Of a stretch of 13,103 nucleotides of DNA, positions 1 to 7,988 are shown piece by piece. Location of the stretch: the NCBI GenBank assembly GCA_011800805.1, contig MPNW01000130.1, positions 1 to 13,103 of the forward strand. Direction: 5' to 3'. The notes beneath the pieces were generated by a model, which worked only from the letters and a program-made list of their open reading frames with translations, made no database searches and was not told the origin of the DNA. The position numbers and the translations under genes were made by a program. The stretch's first letter is position 1, and the number at the start of each line of letters is the position of its first letter. This stretch comes from Hirudo medicinalis. Lineage: Eukaryota > Annelida > Clitellata > Hirudinida > Hirudinidae.

Positions 1-66
1 GCCAACTGTTGAAAAGCTATGTACAGAATAAGTAAGGAATTATATTGTACATTAAAAACATTGCAG

Positions 67-222
67 ACGTCGTCGTCGTCGTCGTCGTCATCATCATCCA
101 TCCAAACATCCGTCATCCATCCATCCATCCATCCATCCATTCATCCATCCATCCATCATCCATCCATCATCCATTCATCATGCATCCATCCACCATCCAT
201 TCATCATGCATCCATCCAGTCA
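67..222. repeat. Compound GTC/ATC then CATC microsatellite
   Basis: A run of GTC triplets (about 67-89) passes into ATC triplets and then into a long, imperfect CATC tetranucleotide array with ATTC interruptions, ending near 222. The forward reading frames across it (histidine/isoleucine/serine/proline strings) are products of the repeat and are not credible genes. Confidence 0.95.
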
Positions 223-305
223 ATCAATAATTCATTCACATGCAACCACCACGACCTATTTCAAAGTGCCTAACAAATATCTGAAGGAAATTACGTTGAC
301 ATTTG

Positions 306-385
306 ACGATGATGACTAAGATCATGATGAAGAAGACGATGATGATGATGATGATGATGATGACGTCGACGATGACGATGATGGC
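306..385. repeat. GAT/GAC trinucleotide array
   Basis: Imperfect GAT triplets with GAC and GAA variants, interrupted once by TAAGATCATGATGAAGAA. On the minus strand the array reads as a polyisoleucine stretch inside a 171-codon open frame (751-236). That frame is explained by the repeat rather than by a gene. Confidence 0.9.
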
Positions 386-1092
386 TAAGATGGCGACGGT
401 GTCAGTCTTGGCAAAATTGCTATTGTGCTTGCCGTCCGTCGTAATGGCGTTCGCATGATGATAATGATGCTGACGATAAATTGATGACATTGCAACCACT
501 TGCGATAACTTCATTGATGACATTGTTAGCGATGCTGACGTCATACAAGTGATGTTGAGGCGGCTGTACAAAGACATGGAATTGCAAGCACATCGCCGTT
601 GATGGACAATTTCTGGGTTTTTTTCTCTGGAAAAATTTCTGATAAAATCGTGAATTCTCGTGAAATTTGTTGCAAAGTAAAAAAAATCTCGGCAGGACAA
701 TGAGTTTTTATCAGTTGCACTTGTTGGCATCACACACACACTTGTACACATCTTTTGGCATGATCTTAATTTTAATAGATATTATAATTTTATTTTATAT
801 TATTATTATTATATTTAGTTTACAATATAATTTAATATTTAGTATATAATATAATTTAAAATTTAATATAATTATTGTAATTTTTAAAATATATTATAAT
901 TTTAATATATATTCATTAATTTTTATTTTACAAAAAAATGTTTGTTGACTCACGGATTGAAATTGTGATTTAAAAATGATTTACAAAATATCACAAGCTA
1001 AGAGGAACAGTTCGTATAATTGTTCACTACTTCTGTGGCCTTGAGGTCCATTGATGGACTTGATGGACTTAAGTCACCCTAAAGATTGTCTT
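386..1092. other. Intergenic or intronic DNA without a supported gene
   Basis: The first part has mixed composition and holds one perfect CRE-like octamer, TGACGTCA, at 536-543. From about 775 to 935 the sequence is almost purely A/T with repeated ATATAATTTAA-like words. No exon with acceptable splice sites and protein-like translation was seen on either strand. Confidence 0.6.
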
Positions 1093-1093
1093 A

Positions 1094-1174
1094 CATCCAT
1101 TCATTCGTTCGTTCGTTCGTTCGTCCGTCCGTCCGTCCGTCCATCCATCCATCCATCCATCCATTCATTCATTC
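1094..1174. repeat. Layered tetranucleotide array (TTCG, TCCG, TCCA, TTCA)
   Basis: Consecutive blocks of ATTC, GTTC, GTCC, ATCC and again ATTC tetranucleotides. Neighbouring blocks differ by a single base, so the array reads as a stepwise series of variants of one 4-bp unit. Confidence 0.95.
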
Positions 1175-1680
1175 AATTGTTTTAGGTACAATTAACTTTA
1201 CAAACAAACATTTCATACAAATGGAGTTTATTCGTTGAAATATGTACTAATTAATTTAATAACTAGTTTAATAATTAAATACTTAATTAATTAATGCAAT
1301 AATTAAAGTACTAATTAATGTAATAATTAAGTCAATAATTTATTTAATAATTTATTTGTTAATTAGCTTAGTGATTAACTTAAAAAAGAAATTTTTTAAA
1401 TATTTTAAAACATTCATTTTCTTCCCGTGAAAGTGAAGTACATGTAATTTCAGAGATGGCAGGAGTGAAGCATTCGTCCAAATTAGTTGTCAAGAAGTGC
1501 AAGTCATTCATTCGGCTGCACTCTTTGAAGGATTCCTTCTCTTGCTCTGGCAGGCTTGTCTTGGTGCCAAATATAACACTGAGCGGGAGTTCTAATGACT
1601 TTGTAATGACTTTTTATGATCGCGTTCTTGTGCTTTCATTAGGGATTTTACCTTCAAATGAATACACAATTTGATTTTGA
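1175..1680. other. AT-rich region; one weak exon-like frame, no supported gene
   Basis: 1190-1400 is dominated by ATTAATTAA-like words. At 1456-1674 the plus strand has a 72-codon frame whose ATG lies just after a plausible splice acceptor (TGTAATTTCAG ending near 1453) and has G at -3 and +4. The length is near chance for this composition, no family is recognised and no good donor follows, so it is not called as a gene. Confidence 0.5.
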
Positions 1681-1740
1681 ATTTCAATGTTTCTTGTTGC
1701 ATTCAATTGTATTTCAATGTTTCTTGTTGCATTCAATTGT
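1681..1740 (+). repeat. Perfect 30-bp tandem duplication
   Basis: Positions 1681-1710 and 1711-1740 are identical, and a third copy starts to diverge after five bases (ATTTC) at 1741. The unit length is a multiple of three, so the plus frame across it repeats a ten-residue block (FQCFLLHSIV). The perfect identity points to a recent slippage or duplication event. Confidence 0.95.
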
Positions 1741-2133
1741 ATTTCGTTGCGTTTACTTGCTCATCCACATTCATCTCCCGATGTCACTCCCTGAAATCGT
1801 CCAATCACGTATTTGTAACATCTTTAAAGTCAATTCTAATGACATGCTGGACCAACGTTTTCATCCTCAACTGAGCTCACCAAATGTTACAACTTTTGTT
1901 GTCAAAATGTCATCATTATTTTTCTTTCCACAAAACACCAGCGATGCATCCGCAGTTAATAATTAAAATTGTTATTCTACGACATATTCCTTGCTAAATT
2001 ATTCATGCATATTTCTTTCCGCCTCCTCCATGCATGATCACGTGACCTCTGCGATTTATGTTCCGATTTGAATTTTAATTCATCCTCATCCGCTCCCCTT
2101 CGATCACTCCAGGAGCGTCGTCAAGGAAACGGC

Positions 2134-2147
2134 GTAACTATGGAAAC
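2134..2147 (+). promoter_or_regulatory. RFX-type X-box
   Basis: GTAACTATGGAAAC matches every position of the X-box consensus GTHNYYATRRNAAC bound by RFX factors, which drive ciliary genes in animals. It lies in a GC-richer island (about 2040-2280) with CCGCGGCGCGG immediately downstream, inside AT-rich DNA. A TCACGTGA E-box sits about 90 bp upstream (2038-2045) and a candidate start codon 53 bp downstream. Those positions fit a promoter-proximal X-box. Function is inferred from the motif and its setting. Confidence 0.45.
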
Positions 2148-2200
2148 CGCGGCGCGGTCGAATCTGGTGGTCCAGAAAGTCTTCAGACGTCATGTTAATT

Positions 2201-2298
2201 ATGGATGAACCCAATTTCCTTTCTGACGACTCCACTCCACTCTCCAATCGCCCAAATTCTTCTCTTCGCCCCATAAATGGGAATGGCTTATTAATTGG
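2201..2298 (+). CDS. Candidate first coding exon downstream of the X-box
   Basis: An ATG at 2201 has A at -3 and G at +4, a favourable animal initiation context. The frame runs 33 codons, beginning MDEPNFLSDD and ending RPINGNGLLIG, before a TGA at 2300. Just before the stop there is a usable splice donor, GG|GTGAAC, which would end the exon at 2298 in phase 2. The peptide is polar, rich in Ser/Asn/Pro and has no signal peptide, as is common at the N-terminus of a cytoplasmic protein. No family is recognised. An X-box 53 bp upstream makes a cilium-related gene an attractive guess, but the second exon was not identified. An overlapping minus-strand frame (2307-2104) is an equally open alternative without promoter support. 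Confidence 0.25.
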
Positions 2299-2446
2299 GT
2301 GAACCAAATTTGATAATTTATAACATTTTGTATTTTTTAATAATTTTTATTTCCATGCATTTGTAATTTATCTTTCAAGGTGACTAATGACGCATCTAGT
2401 CTTTCATCATTATCGTTGTCATCGCTATCACAACCGACGTCGTCGT

Positions 2447-2474
2447 TATCATCATCATCATCATCATCATCATC
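2447..2474. repeat. ATC microsatellite
   Basis: An uninterrupted ATC array of about nine units, preceded by CGTCGTCGTT. Plus-strand translation gives polyhistidine, an artefact of the repeat. Confidence 0.9.
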
Positions 2475-2605
2475 GATTTTTTAAAGTTCTTGCTGAGGTT
2501 TTTAGGAATTCCAAACAAAGAACTTGGATCCTCCCTGGAGATGGCAAATCATGCTTCATCCATCAACATTTCCTTCCTCTGTATTCCATCCCTCCATCTG
2601 CTCAA

Positions 2606-2615
2606 CCGCCATTTT
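2606..2615 (-). promoter_or_regulatory. YY1-like site
   Basis: CCGCCATTTT on the plus strand (AAAATGGCGG on the minus) matches the core YY1 motif, which in animals often sits just downstream of the transcription start with the ATGGCGG orientation pointing into the gene. If functional, it would favour a minus-strand start nearby. A second copy in the same orientation is at 6172-6181. Confidence 0.2.
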
Positions 2616-2659
2616 TGTTGGCCATTTGTTTTCCATGAAGTTGCAATACGCCTCCCATT

Positions 2660-3689
2660 AGCAGAAGACTGATGGATAAACAAATTTTAAATGTTAAATT
2701 ATAATATTACGTTATATTATGATATTATGATATATTATTATGTTGTTTTATAATATTTTGTTATATTATAATATTATGTTGTAGAATATTATTGACTTAT
2801 TTTTTCCCCAATATTATCATTATCAATCTAAGCGATAACCGTGATTTCAGATTTAAACTAAAAAGAGTCTTCAAAAGAGAAACACTTGTCATTTACCTCT
2901 TCAACGCAGACGACAATGAATCATTTTGATGAAACTTCAAATAATTTTCAGATGTTTTTCAACTTTTATTTTTATTATAATTTAAATTAACTCTTTTTTT
3001 TGTGGACTTCTTCAAACAACGTGTTGTCTCCTGTCACGTGATCGTGTCTTGAAATTACGGACGAAATTAATGTTGTTACTCATTGACAGCCAACAAATTA
3101 CTTGTTTAAAAGTTATTTCTTGCAAAATTTAAAAAATAATTATTTTAAATTGATAAAACTTCAATTGAGAAAAAAGATTGTTTGGAAATTAATTCAGTTA
3201 AAATAAAAATTGGAATTAAAACAAAACAACTTAAAAATGAAATAATTTATAACAGTTCTCAATTGGCAGGAATCTTCGAAAGTTAAAAATAGATTGATGA
3301 CACGCATGACTGAATGGTAAGCTAATGATACGTGACTTGGTGTCCCAAGTACTTAAATACATCTTGGGTGGCGACACAATAATCACTGATTTTATTTGAT
3401 GAATAATTTTTATTTGATTGAATATTTTTTATTTGTCATTCGTAAAACATTAAAATTTGAAATTATTTTGTGTTATAATATTTAGTAAATAATATCGATA
3501 TGTTAATTCAGTATTTCAAATGTTTTTATGTTTATATTTGTAATTTTCAATTACATCATTACAATTACATATTATTCCATAATATCGCCAAAATAAAAAT
3601 GATAAAATTTACATAATTTATCAAAATCATCTAAGTATTCGTGGAAGTCTTATTATCTGTCCAAACTGATTAGCATTGAGGCAGAGATA
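2660..3689. other. AT-rich stretch without a supported gene
   Basis: 2690-2800 contains an irregular repeat of TTATATTATAATATTATG-like words. The rest is AT-rich with no protein-like open frame. One TCACGTGA E-box is at 3034-3041. Nothing else recognisable was seen on either strand. Confidence 0.6.
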
Positions 3690-3785
3690 CATGCATAGAT
3701 ACAATAGATATACATAGTGATCCATACAATGATACATATAACGGTACATACAATGACACATACAATGATACATACAATGACACAT
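3690..3785. repeat. 12-bp tandem repeat (ACATACAATGAC-like)
   Basis: The last three or four units, ACATACAATGAC / ACATACAATGAT / ACATACAATGAC, are regular with a 12-bp period from about 3745. Upstream copies starting near 3690 (GATACATACAATAG and similar) are increasingly diverged, so the array becomes more uniform towards its 3' end. Confidence 0.85.
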
Positions 3786-4159
3786 TTTCTTCCCAGAAGA
3801 CAAGGTGATGGAAACATAGTAATAGTTTATTAATTAATTAATGCAAATGAAATTAAATTGAAATATGATATTTAAATTGAATCAATTTAATATTATTTAC
3901 AATAATAATTTTCAAAATACTAATTTGTCATGTAAAAGAATAATAATTCGTCATCATCATAGTCATCATCATCGCCTTTACAATCGTCACATTACAAGCT
4001 TCAACAGATTTCAAGGAATTCGAGTAAATCATTCTCAGTAGAAAATGGATATTTAATTTTAGAAATGTCTTCTTTTGCAATATAAAAACAACGTCATGAA
4101 AAATTAATTTCTTGCGTCTGACCTAGAAATGGTGTGACGTCTGGCAACAAAAAAGAAGA

Positions 4160-4520
4160 AAGAATTTTCCCGCAAAAAACCTCGCTTGAATCATTGTAGG
4201 TTTGAAGAAAAATGATGAATGCATTCCCAGGATCCAGTCTGCGAAATGGCTGAGGAAACGAAAACAAACAAACAGACAAACAAACAAACAAACAGACAAA
4301 CATACAAACAAACAAGGCCACCGAGGTCTCATGTTCATGGGCAGTTGTGAGGTATTTACTGCACATTTATTATGGCAGTCATTTTGCGACGAAATTGTTT
4401 CGCGCGCTATGGGCGGGAACAGAATGCAGACGAGCATTTCATATCCCGAGGGCGCGATGTCTTAACCCCTCGTAAAACGTCCTACAAGATCCGCGCGTCC
4501 ACCTCTTAAGCTCCTCCCAC
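4160..4520. promoter_or_regulatory. CpG-containing island with three E2F-type sites
   Basis: Three sequences fit E2F consensus forms: TTTCCCGC at 4166-4173, TTTCGCGC at 4398-4405, and GGCGGGAA at 4412-4419, the reverse complement of TTCCCGCC. The last two are separated by six bases. From about 4380 to 4560 the DNA is GC-richer and keeps CpGs (CGCGCGC, GGGCGCG, CCGCGCG), unlike its flanks, and it includes a CTCCTCCCAC GC-box-like run. Paired E2F sites are common in promoters of S-phase and cell-cycle genes, but no convincing first exon was found on either strand. Promoter identity is an inference. Confidence 0.35.
4260..4315. repeat. AAAC tetranucleotide microsatellite
   Basis: AAAC units with CAGA and ATAC interruptions. 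On the minus strand they translate to a Leu/Phe/Val/Cys string, which explains two open frames here (4366-4094 and 4437-4123). Confidence 0.9.
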
Positions 4521-5157
4521 TTTGGGGCTCCGAGAGATCATTGGACGGTGCAACAATTGAATTAAATTGGCGCTATTGATGTTATTTTCTTTTGTGCCAA
4601 TTTAAAGTGAACTGCATTTCAATCATTTGACATTGTTTTGCGATGAACGGTCGATTGACTTGTTAAGAAAATATTTATTCATGAAAACAATCGAAAATAT
4701 TGTTCTAATTTAAATTAATAACGTTAAATAACATTTATAATTATTAATATCTTAAAATTTAATCATTTACCATTTCAATGAGAGTTACAATTAATTACAA
4801 TTAATTACAATTAATTGCAGTTGCTGAAAATCCAATAATTGCGGCATTGCATGTGATGAATTCCATGAACATCGTGGATTATTCGTCTTCTTCTCCCACA
4901 AATTAAGAATTATTTGCTTGAAAGTTTTTATGCAATTTAATGGTTTATTTATTTCCATTTATTTCCAAGTTTTAACTGAACTGAAAGAGCACAATGACTC
5001 ACATAAGAAATTTATCAAGCTCATCATGAAATTACTCTTTAAATTATTATATCAACGTAATTGTGATAACCCATTACAAATGATAACAATTGATAACAAT
5101 TATTTATTTTTGAATTTAATATTTTAAAATTAAAAAAAATAATTTAGAGATAATTCG
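4521..5157. other. AT-rich stretch without a supported gene
   Basis: Apart from a short decamer repeat at 4787-4816, this holds only AT-rich sequence. A 69-codon plus frame at 4918-5127 has the length and composition expected by chance in DNA this AT-rich. Confidence 0.6.
4787..4816. repeat. Three perfect copies of ACAATTAATT
   Basis: Three exact head-to-tail decamers, each containing the homeodomain-type core TAATT/AATTA. The array is short and may be simple slippage. Confidence 0.9.
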
Positions 5158-5176
5158 ATATATATATATATATATA
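5158..5176. repeat. TA dinucleotide microsatellite
   Basis: A perfect TA run of about nine units, followed by AAATATATAAATAA. Confidence 0.9.
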
Positions 5177-5428
5177 AATATATAAATAATTAACATCTTG
5201 TTCGACAAATTCCAAAAATAATAGTTCTCCAATCATAAGCTGTGCAAAGGCGCCACTTCAATGATAAATGAAGGCAGACGAGTGTCCAGTGGCTGCAAAA
5301 TTATTACAACCTCATCCTGGTTCGGCTTTTTTCTCACGTGTGAAGCTTTGAGATGTTTGTATGATGTTTGTGTAGTGACACTTTTATGGTCACAATTCCA
5401 GTTATTTCATTCTTGTTTTCAGCTTGTG

Positions 5429-5430
<2 letters not shown>

Positions 5431-5483
<53 letters not shown>

Positions 5484-5557
5484 TAATAATAGTTAATTTA
5501 TAATGCGCCATTTGCATAGCGTCAGAGGCGTCTAAAATAATAATAATAATAATAATG
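5431..5557. repeat. AAT arrays flanking a 44-bp GC-richer module
   Basis: AAT repeats at 5431-5490 and 5537-5557 enclose a non-repetitive module (about 5491-5534) containing TAATGCGCCATTTGCATAGC and GAGGCGTC. The ends of the module, GCGCC and GGCG, are roughly complementary. It includes a perfect octamer, ATTTGCAT (5510-5517). A short GC-rich body with A/T-triplet tails on both sides suggests a small dispersed element such as a SINE fragment or MITE. I could not assign a family. Confidence 0.5.
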
Positions 5558-5654
5558 TAAATAATTCGTCGTTAAATACGAAATTAATTGATTCGTCATT
5601 TAGAACTAATTTCCTCCGCAGGTTAATTCATCTTCCTCGCTAAAGTCGTCCGAT

Positions 5655-5705
5655 TTATTTAGCGCTTGAAGGCATATAGCGACAGAGCTTGTATAGCGCT
5701 TACTC
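5655..5705. repeat. Repeated (T)AGCGCTT / TATAGCG words
   Basis: TTAGCGCTTGAAG, CATATAGCGACAG and GTATAGCGCTTACTC occur within 50 bp, sharing AGCGCTT and ATAGCG with each other and CATAGCG with the module at 5491-5534. The stretch may be a diverged relative of that module. Confidence 0.35.
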
Positions 5706-5855
5706 GCATGGGCAACATGACTTCCCTCAACTTGACAAGAATCCACACTAACAATTTAACACCACTCATGTGTTTGGTCAGAAAAAAACGAATTTTGTTT
5801 GCTTCCATTTCACAATTAAATTAAAACACTCAGCACAAAAGAACTTTTAATCATG

Positions 5856-5879
5856 TGAGTCAAGTGAGTCGCATGAGTC
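5856..5879 (+). promoter_or_regulatory. Three TGAGTC motifs at 9-bp spacing (AP-1-like)
   Basis: TGAGTC starts at 5856, 5865 and 5874. The first is a full AP-1 site, TGAGTCA. The others continue TGAGTCG. Exact 9-bp phasing could reflect a short tandem duplication or spaced bZIP sites. Confidence 0.35.
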
Positions 5880-6171
5880 GTGAATGGACCAGGTGATTGT
5901 TGGTTGAACGCTCATTAATCGAATCAATCACTGACCACTTAAAATAAAGCCATTTAAAAGTTGTCCCCGGCTTCAACTTTTACTTCCTTGGACAGGAAAC
6001 ATGCGTCTTGTAGAGCACGTGATGAATTGTGCATCCCCCTCAAACAAAGAACCTTGATGTTGCGTTTCCTTGGAAATGAAAAACTATTTATCGTCGGTTT
6101 TTGTGCCACAAAATGATCCACCTCTCTCCCCTAAAATCGCCCACAAAAACAATTTTATGTCCTCGTAATGT

Positions 6172-6181
6172 CCGCCATTTT
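6172..6181 (-). promoter_or_regulatory. YY1-like site
   Basis: CCGCCATTTT on the plus strand, the same ten bases and orientation as at 2606-2615, within a less AT-rich stretch. It is only a motif match. Confidence 0.2.
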
Positions 6182-6510
6182 CTCGCTCAAACATCGCTTT
6201 CTTATAAATCTTCTTTTTCTTCCATGCAAATTATTTCGAGCCTGAAATAATTTCATGGTAATTGTCCTTTCAAACTGCTGAATAATTCATTCGTTTGTAG
6301 CTTCATGATGCCTTGACGTCCATTAATTCGTTAGCATAATTTATTCATCATTTCAGAGCCATCAAATTGTAACGATAGGACTGTAGCTGTGACTGTCTAA
6401 TGAATATTTATGAGAGTAATTTGAATTAATTGAATTAATGAATCGAGGATTATTGTGAAAAACCCAGCAACAATCAGAAAAACCATGTTTCACTTACCGT
6501 TTATTAATTA

Positions 6511-6556
6511 TTTGCTTCATGAATATTAATTTTTAATTTTTTGCTTCATGAATATT
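6511..6556. repeat. 17-bp direct repeat
   Basis: TTTGCTTCATGAATATT occurs at 6511-6527 and 6540-6556, offset by 29 bp. It contains the palindromic TTCATGAA. Confidence 0.9.
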
Positions 6557-6670
6557 TCATCAGTTGCCATGGGACCCAATATTATCTTGTTAACACGTCA
6601 TTAATAATAATCATTTACTGAATTTATTAAATTAATTCGGATTATAAATTGAATAATCAATTCTACACAC

Positions 6671-6964
6671 CTCTGATGCACCTGTATGCAACCTCCAGGT
6701 AGGACTTGAAGTCCTTGGCACAGGGCTGAGCCACGGAGTCGATGGTGGCTACTAAGAGGGAGCAGTTCTGCCTCCCCGAACACAGTCCACTCAGGAATGA
6801 CGTCACGTCGGCATAGCAACCCATGGCATGGGCGTATTCAGCGGTTATGCATCTGCCAGACTTCATCCTCCCGTACAGGGCTCCTCTGACCATGAGACCT
6901 TCGTCGACTGAACATTTCAACGACAGCCTCTCGTAGCCACAAAACTCGCTCAACAAGTCCTCCT
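6671..6964 (-). CDS. Internal exon encoding one complete SUEL-type lectin domain
   Basis: The exon reads about 97 full codons between an acceptor (TTGCAG ending at 6965) and a donor (AGAG|GTGTGT, exon end 6671). Both boundaries fall in phase 1, making a symmetric 1-1 domain exon of 294 bp. The translation carries the SUEL/Gal_Lectin (PF02140) signature. Eight cysteines lie near residues 8, 17, 38, 49, 61, 67, 81 and 95. There is ALYGR at 28-32 (the YGR motif), and a C-terminal QPC followed by SYLEVAYRC in place of the usual DPC...KYL.V.Y.C. Such domains bind L-rhamnose or D-galactose, or act as adhesion/receptor modules, and are found in animal egg lectins, latrophilins and EVA-1 receptors. 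The changed DPC motif and the YLE.Y.C ending are more like receptor-type domains than soluble egg lectins. One sequon, NCS, is at 66-68. Flanking exons of the gene are not identified, so the host protein is unknown. Confidence 0.85.
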
Positions 6965-7229
6965 CTGCAATTTATTGAGTAATTAATTAATTAAAAATAG
7001 ATAATTAATTGATTAATTGATTACAATTAATTTATATTTGATATATATACAGATATATATTTTTTTTCTATATATTGTTACTTCAATCATACAATTTAAA
7101 CCATAATTCTATTTCTAGTGTTATTAATTGATAAATAATCTTATTAATTGGTGTTATAATAGTTATTAATTGGTTGTCTGTTATTGTTATTTTTTTTATT
7201 TTCTCGGTCACACAAACATCAACAATAAG
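6965..7229. other. AT-rich probable intron upstream of the lectin exon
   Basis: TTAATTAATT and ATTGATTAATTG words and a short ATATATAC run. On the minus strand it ends in the acceptor of the lectin exon, so at least part of it should be intron of that gene. No coding signal was seen. Confidence 0.55.
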
Positions 7230-7411
7230 AATCGTTCGAAAAACCACTCCGAAAGGTTTAGTGTCCGCAAAAGGGTCCGTGATCTCCCTGGACATGTGGA
7301 TTAAAAGTACAAGCCGTAATACAAAATGTCAATCGTACCTAATAGCACCAACCATCAATGTCACCGAGAATTCACATCCAGAGATGTGGTCCTCTTTCTT
7401 CGATGATACCT
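7230..7411 (+). CDS. Possible internal exon, unknown protein
   Basis: A pyrimidine-rich run (TTATTTTTTTTATTTTCTC at about 7188-7205) is followed by an AATAAG acceptor near 7229. An open frame of about 60 codons then leads to a strong donor, ACCT|GTGAGT, at 7411/7412. Base composition is clearly less AT-rich than in the sequence before it. The peptide starts IRIVRKTTPKGLV, contains a sequon NVTENS, and ends HPEMWSSFFDDT. I recognise no family. It lies on the strand opposite to the lectin exon, so it would belong to a different gene. Length is within chance expectation, and the acceptor is not ideal because CACAAACATC separates it from the pyrimidines. Confidence 0.25.
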
Positions 7412-7823
7412 GTGAGTCCTCCATATCTTGAGAGCAGAAGTTACGACGTTCATAAGTTCGATAACTACGATATCATAACCCTTCAAAAGTCACGATGATT
7501 CGACCACGAAGCACTCGATGACCTTGCCTTATTCGAGATCACGTGACTTACAAATGCCACAAGATCCTCGATTTGCAAGGACTTCTTGAGAGCAAAGAAT
7601 GCAAATTTCCAGTCCTCCTGAGTCATCAGTGAAACAAAAGAAATACAGAGAAATACAAAAGAAATACAAAAGGAATGCAAAGAAATACAAAGACATACAA
7701 AAGAAATACAAACGAAATGCAAAGGAAACAAGGCGATACACAAATTCATTACACGAGTTCATCGCAAGTATTTCTTGTTTGTTTTCGGTGTCTTGCCTCA
7801 CTTTCTGTTCGGAATGAGAATGA
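7412..7823. other. Region without a supported gene; purine-rich 11-mer repeat inside
   Basis: The first half has mixed composition and a TCACGTGA E-box at 7539-7546. The second half is the AAATACAAAAG repeat. Open frames on both strands (plus 7599-7817, minus 7885-7529 and 7749-7483) owe their length to this repeat. Confidence 0.5.
7636..7735. repeat. Degenerate 11-bp tandem repeat (AAATACAAAAG-like)
   Basis: Variants of GAAATACAAAA, GGAATGCAAAG and GACATACAAAA succeed each other with an 11-bp period. GAAATGCAAAG-type units recur every third copy, which gives a higher-order period near 33-44 bp. Confidence 0.8.
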
Positions 7824-7988
7824 GGAGTCCAATTACTGAGACACCCAAACGAGGGAAAGGGAACTGAAAAATCGAGGTTTGTCAATGAGCTCCAAGAAGC
7901 ACAACAACAACAACAATTTCCAGAACCGAAACAACAGCAGCAACAACTTCAACAACAACAACTTCAACAACAACTTCAGCAACAATAA
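7824..7988 (+). CDS. Possible terminal exon with a polyglutamine tail
   Basis: The plus frame from 7824 to the TAA at 7986-7988 is open for 54 codons without an ATG. It starts GVQLLRHPNEGKG, passes through FVNELQEA, and becomes a glutamine-rich tail encoded by mixed CAA/CAG codons with Leu and a Pro/Glu break (QQQQQFPEPKQQQQQLQQQQ). A pyrimidine-rich stretch lies upstream (TTTTCGGTGTCTTGCCTCACTTTC). An AATAAA occurs at 7990-7995, one base after the stop, but that spacing is unusually tight and the hexamer could come from the surrounding triplets. It may be the C-terminus of a Q-rich nuclear protein or just a CAA array in an open frame. The mixed codons slightly favour coding. Confidence 0.2.
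   Translation, partial: GVQLLRHPNEGKGTEKSRFVNELQEAQQQQQFPEPKQQQQQLQQQQLQQQLQQQ

Larger units (their letters stand above)
5706..6510. other. Non-coding stretch upstream of the lectin exon region
   Basis: No protein-like frame was seen. The DNA from about 5840 to 6350 is of mixed composition rather than simply AT-rich. It contains the TGAGTC triplet at 5856-5879, a CACGTG E-box at 6016-6021, the YY1-like site at 6172-6181 and a near-CRE TGACGTCC near 6314. On the minus strand it lies downstream of the lectin exon, so it may be intron or 3' flank of that gene. Confidence 0.5.

Noticed and set aside
236..751. Long minus-strand frame of 171 codons
   Set aside because: The frame is open mainly because the GAT array reads as polyisoleucine. 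The rest has no recognisable domain and an AT-poor repeat context.
1456..1674. 72-codon plus frame after a plausible acceptor
   Set aside because: Good ATG context, but chance-level length, no family resemblance and no clear donor or polyadenylation signal in place.
2104..2307. Minus-strand frame over the X-box island
   Set aside because: It overlaps the better-supported plus exon and lacks a matching upstream promoter or splice evidence.
4094..4437. Two minus-strand frames with CLFVCLFVC strings
   Set aside because: Translation of the AAAC microsatellite.
7330..7422. Minus-strand exon candidate (MEDSQVSSKKEDH...) that might precede the lectin exon
   Set aside because: Its only open frame would end in phase 2 at the AG|GTACGA donor, whereas the lectin exon needs a phase 1 partner.
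7436..7505. Plus-strand stretch RSYDVHKFDNYDIITLQKS, faintly like the YDIALL region of trypsin-like proteases
   Set aside because: An in-frame TGA follows and no catalytic motifs are present. The resemblance is too short.
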